DNA of 64,000 bases from Alphaproteobacteria bacterium (GTDB lineage Bacteria; Pseudomonadota; Alphaproteobacteria; WRAU01; Hepatincolaceae): contig WRAU01000001.1 in assembly GCA_009780035.1 (NCBI GenBank), positions 186,001-250,000 on the forward strand, written 5' to 3'. Positions 26,328-34,451 of this stretch are shown here, one piece after another (positions within the stretch are counted from its first letter, which is position 1; every line of letters starts with the position of its first letter). The position numbers were made by a program, and so were the translations under genes. A model generated the notes under the pieces. That model did no database searches. It was given only the letters and a program-made list of their open reading frames with translations, and was not told the DNA's origin.

Positions 26328-28180
26328 AATATATCCATAAACTAAATGAAAATTTTAACTTAAAATCTTTAAATTCATCTGAGTTAGAAATTCTTGCCCG
26401 TGAAATTAGAGAGTTTATTATAGATTCTGTTAGTAAAACAGGAGGGCATCTAGGATCTTCTTTAGGAACAGTAGAACTTACTTTAGCTTTGCATTATGTT
26501 TTTAATTTTCCTAATGATAAATTAGTTTGGGATATAGGACATCAGTCTTATACTCATAAAATTTTAAGCCGCCGCAAAGATAAATTTCATACTCTCCGTC
26601 AAAAAAATGGAATTTCGGGATTTTCGTGTCCAAATGAAAGTGAATACGATACTTTCATTGGCGGTCATAGCTCTACTTCTATTTCCAGTGGTTTTGGTCT
26701 AAAATTAGGACTGCAAATGCAGGGAGACTATGCACATGTTATTTCAGTAATCGGTGATTCTTCCATTGCCAGCGGTATGGCGCTTGAGGGAGTGAATCAT
26801 ATGGGAAGCGTTAAATCTAAAATGATAGTGGTGCTTAACGATAATGAAATGTCTATCTCTAAACCGCAAGGAGCGCTTAGCAAGTATTTTGTTAAGATAA
26901 AATCTTCAACTCCTTTTTCTTATATTAAAGATTTGCTGCATAATAATATTGCCGATAAATTGCCGCGTCCGCTGAGTTTTCTAGTTGAGAAGGCTGATTC
27001 TTTTACACGGTTGACTAAAGAAGCAAACATTTTTGAAGCGCTTGGTTTTTCTTATGTTGGCGTATTAGATGGACACGACTTAGATACTTTAATTGAGGTT
27101 TTAGAAAACATAAAAGATTATGATTCAAACAAACCAATCCTTTTGCATGTTATTACTAAAAAAGGCAAGGGTTATGCAAAAGCTGAGGAATCCCGCGACT
27201 GCATGCACGGAGTGGAAGGGATTAATGGAAAGTTGCAGCAGCAGGACAGTTTAAATTTAACGGCTAATACTGTTGTCTTTTCGCAATCCTTAATAAAACA
27301 AGCTGCTGCTGATAATAAAATTGTAGCAATTACCGCCGGCATGCCTACAGGAACGGGGCTTGATAAATTTGAATCTGCTTATAAGGACAGATTTTTTGAT
27401 GTAGGCATAGCAGAACAGCATGCGGTTACCTTTGCAGCAGGATTAGCTAAAGCCGGTTTAAAACCTTTTGTTTGCATATACTCAACATTTATGCAAAGAG
27501 CCTACGATCAAGTGGTGCATGATGTAGCAATTTCACACCTACCTGTGCGGTTTATTATGGATAGAGGAGGTTTTGTTGGTGCTGATGGCGCTACGCATCA
27601 TGGGTTGCTAGATTATTCTATGTTTTTGCCATTGCCGAATATTGTTTTTATGGCACCTTCTATGCAGAGCGATATTCCTAAAATGCTGGAGTTAATGGCT
27701 GAAATTAATGATAAGCCGTCTTTTATAAGGTTTTCAAAAGCGAAGTATCCCGGCAGCTCTTTGCCAGATGCTCCCTTAGTTTATGGCAAAGGAGTTTTAG
27801 TGCAGCAGGGCAGGGAGGTAGCGGTTTTATCTATTGGTGAGATTCTCCACGAGGTAATTCAGGCTGCAGATATGTTAAAAAAAGATAATATGAATATTAC
27901 CATAGCTGATGCTAAGTTTGCTAGACCAATTGATGAAGAGTTAATTATAAACTTAGCCAAAAATCATAAAACTTTAATTACAATTGAAGAGGGCTATGGC
28001 AGGGCTTTCAGCGGATTAGTATTAGAAATTTTAGAAAAGCATAATTTATTAAGTGGGCTTAATTTTAAAAGTATAACAGCCCCTGCAATATTCATAGAAC
28101 AAGCATCCATTGCCGAGCAGAGGCAGCAGGCAGGGCTGGATTTTTTATCAATCTATAAGTTTATCAAAGAGGAGCTTTGA
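26324..28180 (+). CDS. dxs: 1-deoxy-D-xylulose-5-phosphate synthase
   Basis: 618 residues, a transketolase-fold enzyme. The thiamine diphosphate motif is at VIGDSSIASGMALEGVNHMG. Other landmarks are VWDIGHQSYTHKIL, FDVGIAEQHAVTFAAGLAKAGLKPFV with the catalytic Glu, and DRGGFVGADGATHHG. It makes DXP from pyruvate and glyceraldehyde-3-phosphate, the first step of the MEP pathway. It is coupled to ispA by a four-base overlap. The thiamine motif reads GDSSIASG where GDGAITAG is common. Confidence 0.96.
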   Translation: MKYIHKLNENFNLKSLNSSELEILAREIREFIIDSVSKTGGHLGSSLGTVELTLALHYVFNFPNDKLVWDIGHQSYTHKILSRRKDKFHTLRQKNGISGFSCPNESEYDTFIGGHSSTSISSGFGLKLGLQMQGDYAHVISVIGDSSIASGMALEGVNHMGSVKSKMIVVLNDNEMSISKPQGALSKYFVKIKSSTPFSYIKDLLHNNIADKLPRPLSFLVEKADSFTRLTKEANIFEALGFSYVGVLDGHDLDTLIEVLENIKDYDSNKPILLHVITKKGKGYAKAEESRDCMHGVEGINGKLQQQDSLNLTANTVVFSQSLIKQAAADNKIVAITAGMPTGTGLDKFESAYKDRFFDVGIAEQHAVTFAAGLAKAGLKPFVCIYSTFMQRAYDQVVHDVAISHLPVRFIMDRGGFVGADGATHHGLLDYSMFLPLPNIVFMAPSMQSDIPKMLELMAEINDKPSFIRFSKAKYPGSSLPDAPLVYGKGVLVQQGREVAVLSIGEILHEVIQAADMLKKDNMNITIADAKFARPIDEELIINLAKNHKTLITIEEGYGRAFSGLVLEILEKHNLLSGLNFKSITAPAIFIEQASIAEQRQQAGLDFLSIYKFIKEEL

Positions 28181-28268
28181 CCTATTGGCTTTCTACTTTA
28201 CTTTACAAGGCTGCTCATGTATTAAAATACACTAGCCGTAATAATTTCACATATAAACCTCAACCTAT
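28181..28268. repeat. Degenerate palindromic intergenic repeat
   Basis: Begins at the dxs stop. GGCT pairs with AGCC and TGTATT with AATACA around the centre. The left side (GGCTTTCTACTTTACTTTAC) and right side (CACATATAAACCTCAACC) resemble the elements at 55856 and 63291. It probably also serves as the dxs terminator. Confidence 0.45.
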
Positions 28269-28371
28269 CAAATTAAGTAAAATTAATATTTACTTAATAT
28301 ATTTTTTTTGCTAAACTATAAATTAGGAATTTTTACATTATTCTAGTGAAATTTTAGAGTTTATATAAGGC

Positions 28372-29619
28372 ATGTCTAAATTTAAGTTGTTTTATTTACC
28401 ATTACTGGCATTATTTTTATTACTACCTAACTATTCAAAGGCGGATACAAGTGATAGCGTGTCTGGTGGTAAAGTTATTTTTGAAGGCGATGTCAATGGC
28501 AGTAATCAAAGCAGTGGCGTGCAGCAGGGAGAATCAGAACAAACTATTGAAGCAGGGGATTTATCCTCAGATACGCAGGATTCTACCAAAGAAAACATCA
28601 AGAAAAATATCAAAAGAGATAAAAGAGAAGCAGCTCTTGATGATATTACTATGTTTAAGCCAGATCAAGCGCAAAACCTTTATAACATCAATGTTTTAGT
28701 GTTAAGAATTAATGTTAAAAGAGATAAAGTTGGCAGAGTATTAGGTTTATTGCCAGAAGGTCAAGAACAGCCAACAACTTTTATTAACAATAGAAATAAT
28801 CCGGATTATTTTCTTAATTTAGCAATGGGTGGCGGCAGGGATACCGAATATGCAAATGTGGCGTTATATGAAACACACAAAGCATTGTTAAAATCTTTTG
28901 TGCAAAAAGTTCCGAAAGATCAAGATGCGATAATCCTTATGTATGTTAATGGCTCTAATTTAAAAACTCATTTTGATAGGGAAATGCAATTAGAAAAAAC
29001 TATCTATTCGCAGTTTGTTACAGATTTTCTTTATAGAAATAAAAGAAAATTAATTATTGAGAAAAGATATATTGACGATATTCCTGAAGATGAAATTTTC
29101 TTAGTTATTTCTCGTTTTGAAGGCAATACCCCTCCAAATGTTTATAATTCATCTAAGGGCAATATTCTTCAATGGCTAGCTAGATATAAAGAGCTTGAAA
29201 GACAAAATGTTCAAAGTGCTAATAGTGCTAGAGCTGATTTAGAGAATAGTTTAAATTCTACAACCTCTACTAAAAGTTCATCATTCTTATCTACTCCTGT
29301 AAAAAGAGAAATTCAGGAAGAGAATAATTTTATGAGTATTAATGAGAATGCACTTTTCCAAAGAACTCGGGATGTTAAAGCAAGACCAAATCCTAATGGC
29401 GATAATGGTGGACCAAGAAGGGTTGCTCCAAGACCAGAAGTTCAAAACAATGCTGTTTCTGAAGCAGATATACAAGCTGATGAAAGTGCACAATTAAATC
29501 AAGAAAATCAAGCAATTGAGGCACAAACTACGGTTGAAGAAAACGCTGCGGCAGGAGCAGCTAATACTACACAAAATACAGGAAATACAGCTGAGTCTAT
29601 TCCTTCTGAGGTGCCATAA
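28372..29619 (+). CDS. Exported protein of unknown function with disordered tail
   Basis: 415 residues. A clear signal peptide (FKLFYLPLLALFLLLPNYSKA) is followed by a Ser/Gln-rich linker, a folded-looking domain at about residues 95-270 (IDDIPEDEIFLVISRFEG, NGSNLKTHFDREMQLEKTIYSQFVTDFLYRNKRKLIIEKRY), and a long Gln/Asn/Ala-rich C-terminal tail that should be disordered. I recognise no family. Absence of a barrel or lipobox suggests a periplasmic or secreted protein. It is followed by a hairpin and then the membrane-anchored gene at 29694. Confidence 0.6.
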   Translation: MSKFKLFYLPLLALFLLLPNYSKADTSDSVSGGKVIFEGDVNGSNQSSGVQQGESEQTIEAGDLSSDTQDSTKENIKKNIKRDKREAALDDITMFKPDQAQNLYNINVLVLRINVKRDKVGRVLGLLPEGQEQPTTFINNRNNPDYFLNLAMGGGRDTEYANVALYETHKALLKSFVQKVPKDQDAIILMYVNGSNLKTHFDREMQLEKTIYSQFVTDFLYRNKRKLIIEKRYIDDIPEDEIFLVISRFEGNTPPNVYNSSKGNILQWLARYKELERQNVQSANSARADLENSLNSTTSTKSSSFLSTPVKREIQEENNFMSINENALFQRTRDVKARPNPNGDNGGPRRVAPRPEVQNNAVSEADIQADESAQLNQENQAIEAQTTVEENAAAGAANTTQNTGNTAESIPSEVP

Positions 29620-29629
29620 CGGTAATAAA

Positions 29630-29670
29630 TTTAGAATAAATAATCTGATTATTGGATTATTTATTCTAAA
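29630..29670. repeat. Perfect 16-bp inverted repeat between two unknown genes
   Basis: TTTAGAATAAATAATC (29630-29645) is exactly inverted at 29655-29670 around nine bases. It starts eleven bases after one stop and ends 23 bases before the next ATG. With no GC and no T run after it, it is more likely a protein-binding dyad or an RNA-processing hairpin than a terminator. Confidence 0.7.
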
Positions 29671-29693
29671 TAATCGAACCAATTAAACTTAAT

Positions 29694-30383
29694 ATGAATC
29701 ATAGAAATTTAAAAATTTTTTTAATAATCTCTGTTGTGATTGGAGGCTGGTATTTAGTAAGAATAATACCGGGTTATAGCAGCTATGGTAATAATTTTAT
29801 CAAGACTCAAGTTGATAGTTATATAAATAATCTTAATACCAATAGTTGCAGCGATGAAGTTGCTGTTTGTGAAAGTGAGTTCGTATATTTATATAATATA
29901 CGAGAGGGGATTCTTTCAAATTTAGCAAGTCATAATTTTGAACAAAGCAATACTTCTCAAGAATCTGAAAATATGTATCAGGTTTTATTAAGTTTGATAA
30001 ATTTTCAAGGATATTTTATCAAAAGGCTGAGTAATAAAATTAAAGGACAAACAGAAGAAACTAAACAAATTTATATGAAATGTTATAATCTCTTACATAC
30101 TTTAGATTCATCAAGATATAAAAATTCCGATGTAAATGTAGCAAGAGCTGAAGAAATTCAACAGAATATTGTAAGAGAGGAAGTTAGCTATATTAGCAGA
30201 CGAGCATCAATACAAGATAAGCAAAAGCAAATAACCGTTTTTGTCAATGAGGGCAACTCAATTGATAATTTAAAAAAAGCCATATTGCTTCAAGCAGAAA
30301 TTATAGAAAGTCAAAAAGAAATGATTAGGCTGCAAAACCTAAGAAATACCTATTATATAGAGCAATATAATAAAATCAGATAA
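29694..30383 (+). CDS. Membrane-anchored protein of unknown function
   Basis: 229 residues. One N-terminal membrane helix (IFLIISVVIGGWYLVRIIPGY) acts as an anchor, and the rest is mostly helical and Asn/Gln/Glu-rich, with a predicted coiled coil toward the C-terminus (KAILLQAEIIESQKEMIRLQNLRNTYY). Two cysteines in NSCSDEVAVCES could form a periplasmic disulfide. No family is recognised. It may form a pair with the exported protein at 28372, with which it shares direction, but the hairpin between them leaves this open. Confidence 0.55.
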   Translation: MNHRNLKIFLIISVVIGGWYLVRIIPGYSSYGNNFIKTQVDSYINNLNTNSCSDEVAVCESEFVYLYNIREGILSNLASHNFEQSNTSQESENMYQVLLSLINFQGYFIKRLSNKIKGQTEETKQIYMKCYNLLHTLDSSRYKNSDVNVARAEEIQQNIVREEVSYISRRASIQDKQKQITVFVNEGNSIDNLKKAILLQAEIIESQKEMIRLQNLRNTYYIEQYNKIR

Positions 30384-30482
30384 TTTATTTTTCTTATTTT
30401 CTATAATTACCTGCAGGCAGAAATGTTGTTATTTAGGATTAAATAATACACTTTATACAGTATAATTTTTATTTTCTAACTG

Positions 30483-32117
30483 CTAAAAGTCAATATTTTT
30501 AATTAATTTTTCACCAATTTTTTTATTTTTCATTTTTTCTCTTAAAGATTTATAATCATCGCCTTCCCAAAAAATCATGCAGCCATTGCAGCCTTTAGAG
30601 CAGCATGGTTTTAATAGGGTTTTATCTTTGCTCTGTGATTTATCCCATTTCTCCCTCTTTAAAACATCAACTTTTTCTTGCAAATTATCTAAAACTCCTC
30701 TACTAGCGGTGCCAGTTTCCACGCCGAATGATACTTTATTGTGCTTAAAGAAAGTTTCATACATGGGTTCAATGTAAACTTTCCGCACTACACTAAACTC
30801 TGGAAGCATTTCCTTTAGCTTATCTTTTTCTTCGTTATGAAATAGCGATAGTGGAATTTTTATAGCTTGATTAGCTTTTCCTGCAGAGATCTTCTGTTTT
30901 ATATAACCGTCATTAGCATCAATAAATTCATAAAGTCTCAGACGAATTGGCTCTAATACAAAAGGTGAAATGAATTCTAAAATATCGTCGGATTTTAAAA
31001 GATTCCGCACTTCCATTAAAATACAATCCTCGCCGTTAGAATCTTTTTCATAGCCGATAATAATTCCTGCATAGGCATAGTCGCTGATAGTTTTAGTTAA
31101 ATCGTAATTATGAGCTAAATTAGTTAGTCTGCCATCATGAAAAGCCATAGTATAACCACGGTTTTGAATGGTATAAAGCTCATTAAGGTAAGGCTTGTAA
31201 TTAAAATTTTGCGGATCTGTATAATAAGAATCAATAGCTAAACGATAAGCGCGTGCTGTTATGGCTGCATAGTATTCACTTTTATTGCGTCCCTCTATTT
31301 TTAAAGTATCAATACCGATTTCTAAATAATCTTTTAAAACCGGCATTAAACAAAGGTCTTTGGAGTTTAAAATATATGCTCCCATTTCATCTTCTTGAAT
31401 TTCAAAAAGTTCATCTTCGCGAAATTCTTCTTCTAAATAATATTGGAATAAATCCATATTTTCTTCATTGATTTCTAAATCAAAAAGGCTGTCATCTTTG
31501 AGCTTAACCTTAAGTTTATAATTCCAACGGCAGCTGTTGGCACAGCTTCCTTGATTTGCACCTCTTTCTGCCATAAAGTTAGAAAGCAGGCAGCGTCCTG
31601 AATAGGTCATGCACATACTGCCATGAATAAAGGCTTCTATTTTAATGCCATCGCATTGTTCTTTAATTTCTTTAAGCTCGTTGAATGATACTTCGCGGGC
31701 TAAGACGCATAAGGCGGCTCCTTGCTTTTTCCAAAACTGGACTGAAATGCTTGAACATACATTGGCTTGAGTAGAAATATGAATGTTGATATTTGGAAGG
31801 TGCTCTTTTACATAGTCAAAAATTCCTACATCGGCAACCAAAATACCATCGGGCTGCACCTGTTTAATAGTTTCCACAAATCGCGGCAATTTTTCAATAT
31901 CTTTGTTATGGGAAAATAAATTAAGCGTTAAATAAAACTTCTTATTATTGCTGCGGCAGATTCGTGCTACCTCAAGCAAATCTTCCATAGTAATTTCAGA
32001 TTTAGTCCGCAAAGATAAATCAGGCGTTCCTAAATATACAGCATCTGCTCCGTAAAGCAGCGCAGTTTTAATTTTTCTAAGGCTGCCGCCGGGAGATAAT
32101 AATTCAGCTTTTTTCAT
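30483..32117 (-). CDS. U32 peptidase-family protein (TrhP/RlhA-like RNA hydroxylase)
   Basis: 544 residues. N-terminal ELLSPGGSLRKIKTALLYGADAVYLG and the U32 signature EAFIHGSMCMTYSGRCLLSNFMAERGANQGSCANSCRW are unmistakable. The C-terminus carries a cysteine cluster, CCSKGCNGC. E. coli relatives TrhP and RlhA hydroxylate tRNA and 23S rRNA using prephenate-linked chemistry; a true peptidase role is doubtful. It is longer than TrhP (about 450), with an extra domain around residues 350-470. The dCMP deaminase gene lies one base upstream, so they are co-transcribed. Confidence 0.82.
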   Translation of the reverse strand: MKKAELLSPGGSLRKIKTALLYGADAVYLGTPDLSLRTKSEITMEDLLEVARICRSNNKKFYLTLNLFSHNKDIEKLPRFVETIKQVQPDGILVADVGIFDYVKEHLPNINIHISTQANVCSSISVQFWKKQGAALCVLAREVSFNELKEIKEQCDGIKIEAFIHGSMCMTYSGRCLLSNFMAERGANQGSCANSCRWNYKLKVKLKDDSLFDLEINEENMDLFQYYLEEEFREDELFEIQEDEMGAYILNSKDLCLMPVLKDYLEIGIDTLKIEGRNKSEYYAAITARAYRLAIDSYYTDPQNFNYKPYLNELYTIQNRGYTMAFHDGRLTNLAHNYDLTKTISDYAYAGIIIGYEKDSNGEDCILMEVRNLLKSDDILEFISPFVLEPIRLRLYEFIDANDGYIKQKISAGKANQAIKIPLSLFHNEEKDKLKEMLPEFSVVRKVYIEPMYETFFKHNKVSFGVETGTASRGVLDNLQEKVDVLKREKWDKSQSKDKTLLKPCCSKGCNGCMIFWEGDDYKSLREKMKNKKIGEKLIKNIDF

Positions 32118-32118
32118 T

Positions 32119-32583
32119 TTAATAAATAGTTTGTTGATTTAATACAGTTAGTTCAATGCCTGCTTTTTTGAACATATTTTTAGATTCCATTGAGGACTGA
32201 TATTCATACTTTGCCACTACTCGTTTAATACCGCTGGCAATAATTAACATGCTGCAGGCATTGCAAGGAATCATTGTGCAGTAAAGTGTAGCATCTTTAA
32301 TGCTAACACCATAACGGGCGGCGTAAACAATGGCGTTTTGTTCGGCATGAATGGTTCTAACGCAATGTTGTTTTAACTCGCCATTTTCATATTTAACCTC
32401 GCGCAGCAAGTGTCCGGCTTCGTCGCACGATGGCAGTCCTGCCGGTGCACCAACATATCCTGTAGAGAGAATACGATTATCTAAGGTAATAATGCACCCT
32501 GACTTGCCTCTATCGCATGTTGCCCTTGCTGATACGGCATCTAAAATATTTAAGAAGTATTCATCCCAAGATGGTCTTTGCAT
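32119..32583 (-). CDS. Deoxycytidylate (dCMP) deaminase family protein
   Basis: 154 residues. The zinc site is HAE at residues 79-81 with CNAC at 107-110. The N-terminal RPSWDEYFLNILDAVSARATCDRGKSGCII is the ComEB/dCMP deaminase signature, and further cysteine/histidine residues in SCDEAGHLL suggest the second zinc site of that group. It makes dUMP for thymidylate synthesis. It sits in a three-gene minus-strand run with a putative exported protein and the U32 gene. Confidence 0.88.
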   Translation of the reverse strand: MQRPSWDEYFLNILDAVSARATCDRGKSGCIITLDNRILSTGYVGAPAGLPSCDEAGHLLREVKYENGELKQHCVRTIHAEQNAIVYAARYGVSIKDATLYCTMIPCNACSMLIIASGIKRVVAKYEYQSSMESKNMFKKAGIELTVLNQQTIY

Positions 32584-32587
32584 AGCT

Positions 32588-33187
32588 CTACCTTTTAAAA
32601 TAAACTCCTGAGAGGGTTTCTAAATTAATGAAATCTTCCATGAAGAAAGATAAATTCATTGAAACTACTTCGCCTTTGTATATAATTTCGCCGTCTTTAG
32701 GCAAGCGAATATTGATGCTTAAATCTTTCTTAAAAAGCGTCTCATCGGTTTTATTATTATGGATTAAAACGAAGTATGGAACTTTAATACTTTTAATATC
32801 TATAGATTCTGTAGGCAGAAGTTTTTTAACTCTAAAGAACAAACGAAAATTTCCTTTAAAATAAAGTTTCGGCTTGAAATTTTTAGTAATGTAATTACGC
32901 TCAGTGATAGGAAGATTTTTTGCAAATACTACCTTATCTCTCTGCCAGGCACAGTTGCCTTCGCTGCCATAAATTTCTATGATATAAACGACATCACCTT
33001 TGGCATTTTTTAAATAAACAGTATCAATCCCTTTGATTGCTAGGGGAATAAAACACGCAAGATTATCTTTTTCACGAGTTAGCTTATATTGTTTACCTAA
33101 GGCTTTCTCTAAATCTAGCTCAACTGCCGAAGATATGCCAAGAAAGCTAATGCTAAAAAATAAAAACCAAGATAGATATTTTTTCAT
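32588..33187 (-). CDS. Exported protein of unknown function
   Basis: 199 residues. The N-terminus (KKYLSWFLFFSISFLGISSAVE) is a signal peptide with a likely cleavage at SSA-VE. The remainder is beta-rich, with a cysteine pair (LACFIPLAI and GNCAWQRDKVVF) that could be oxidised in the periplasm. No family was recognised. The stop is four bases before the deaminase start, implying co-transcription, although there is no obvious functional link. Confidence 0.6.
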   Translation of the reverse strand: MKKYLSWFLFFSISFLGISSAVELDLEKALGKQYKLTREKDNLACFIPLAIKGIDTVYLKNAKGDVVYIIEIYGSEGNCAWQRDKVVFAKNLPITERNYITKNFKPKLYFKGNFRLFFRVKKLLPTESIDIKSIKVPYFVLIHNNKTDETLFKKDLSINIRLPKDGEIIYKGEVVSMNLSFFMEDFINLETLSGVYFKR

Positions 33188-33262
33188 AAAGTCTGCTCTT
33201 TTAAAATTTCAATTATTGATTATACTATAATATAAAACAAAATTAAATATTTATATAAAATT

Positions 33263-33739
33263 ATGAAATCTATAGAAATTTATACCGATGGCGGCTGCAG
33301 TCATAACCCCGGGGAGGGCGGCATTGGTATTTTAATGCTTTATAAAGACAGCAGAAAAACTCTTCATGGTTATGTGCCGCATACAACCAATAATCAAATG
33401 GAGCTTTTAGCAGTTATTGTAGCTCTGGATAGTTTAAAATTTCCCTGCCATATTAAACTTTATACAGATAGCAAATACCTGCAGGACGGCATTACCAAAT
33501 GGATAAATAATTGGAAGCAGAATAATTGGAAATCAGCCAACAAAAAAACTATTAAAAACCAAGCGCTATGGAAAAAATTAGATGATATGATAAAAGTGCA
33601 CAAGATAGAATTTCTATGGGTTAAAGGGCATGCAGGCAATGAGGGCAATGAGGAAGTTGACAGCTTAGTGCAAAAAGCTATTGCTGAAAAATCGCCAGTT
33701 TTAAACAATTATTTGCATTTGATTCAACAAGATGTATAA
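33263..33739 (+). CDS. rnhA: Ribonuclease HI
   Basis: 158 residues, normal length. The catalytic carboxylates are D9 (IYTDGG), E47 (NNQMELLA), D69 (LYTDSKY) and D133 (EEVDSL), with the flexible-loop H123 (KGHAGNEGNE). It cuts RNA in RNA-DNA hybrids. The basic protrusion WINNWKQNNWKSANKK is present. It is divergent from the exported-protein gene, with a TATAAT-like element upstream. Confidence 0.96.
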   Translation: MKSIEIYTDGGCSHNPGEGGIGILMLYKDSRKTLHGYVPHTTNNQMELLAVIVALDSLKFPCHIKLYTDSKYLQDGITKWINNWKQNNWKSANKKTIKNQALWKKLDDMIKVHKIEFLWVKGHAGNEGNEEVDSLVQKAIAEKSPVLNNYLHLIQQDV

Positions 33740-33775
33740 TTTTTATAGTAATTAAACTTAAACATTAGATAACTC

Positions 33776-34387
33776 ATGAATAAAAACAATTTCAGCCATA
33801 TATCAATTAATTCCTTAATGGGTAAGCTGCTTATATCCAGCCCGGCAATCTCTGATAACCGGTTCTATAAATCAGTTATCTTAATTACTAATCATAATAA
33901 AAATGGGGCAACAGGAGTAGTTTTAAATAAAATTTCCGCTCATAAATTTTCTCATATAATAAAAAGTATTAATACAAATATTGACGAAAACTCTACAGAT
34001 TTAGGAGAGCAAAATATTAGTATTGTTTTGGGCGGACCTGTTAATGCCAATAGTTTATATATTATTCACTCTAATGATTACCATAGGGCAGATACTCAAA
34101 AAATTACGGATTCCATCTATATGACCAATCATAGCAGTATTATTGAAGATATTGCAAAAAAAAGCGGCGCACAAAATTCAATTATTTCCATAGGCTGTGC
34201 CACTTGGACTGCTAATCAGCTAGAGTATGAGCTTTTGGGAAATATTTGGTTTATTACTGAAGCTGAAAAATCTTCCATTTTTGAAATTCCTACCATAAAA
34301 CTCTATGATGAATTATTTAAAAAAACTGGCTTTAAGGAAAATGAAAATAATCCTGCGATGTTTTTGAGTAAATCGTTTAGGTGCTAA
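33776..34387 (+). CDS. yqgE: YqgE/AlgH family protein
   Basis: 203 residues of the UPF0301 family: GKLLISSPAISDNRFYKSVILITNHNKNGATGVVLNK at the N-terminus, LGGPVNANSLYIIHS in the middle and ISIGCATWTANQLEYELLGNIWF near the end, where most relatives read GYAGW. The molecular function is not established. It starts 36 bases after rnhA. The region after its stop holds a T-rich 60-base gap before the convergent M23 peptidase gene. Confidence 0.88.
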   Translation: MNKNNFSHISINSLMGKLLISSPAISDNRFYKSVILITNHNKNGATGVVLNKISAHKFSHIIKSINTNIDENSTDLGEQNISIVLGGPVNANSLYIIHSNDYHRADTQKITDSIYMTNHSSIIEDIAKKSGAQNSIISIGCATWTANQLEYELLGNIWFITEAEKSSIFEIPTIKLYDELFKKTGFKENENNPAMFLSKSFRC

Positions 34388-34451
34388 TTAAGTTTCTACT
34401 TATAGATACTTGCAGCAACACCATAATTCTCAGCATTTACTTTTTATCTAA

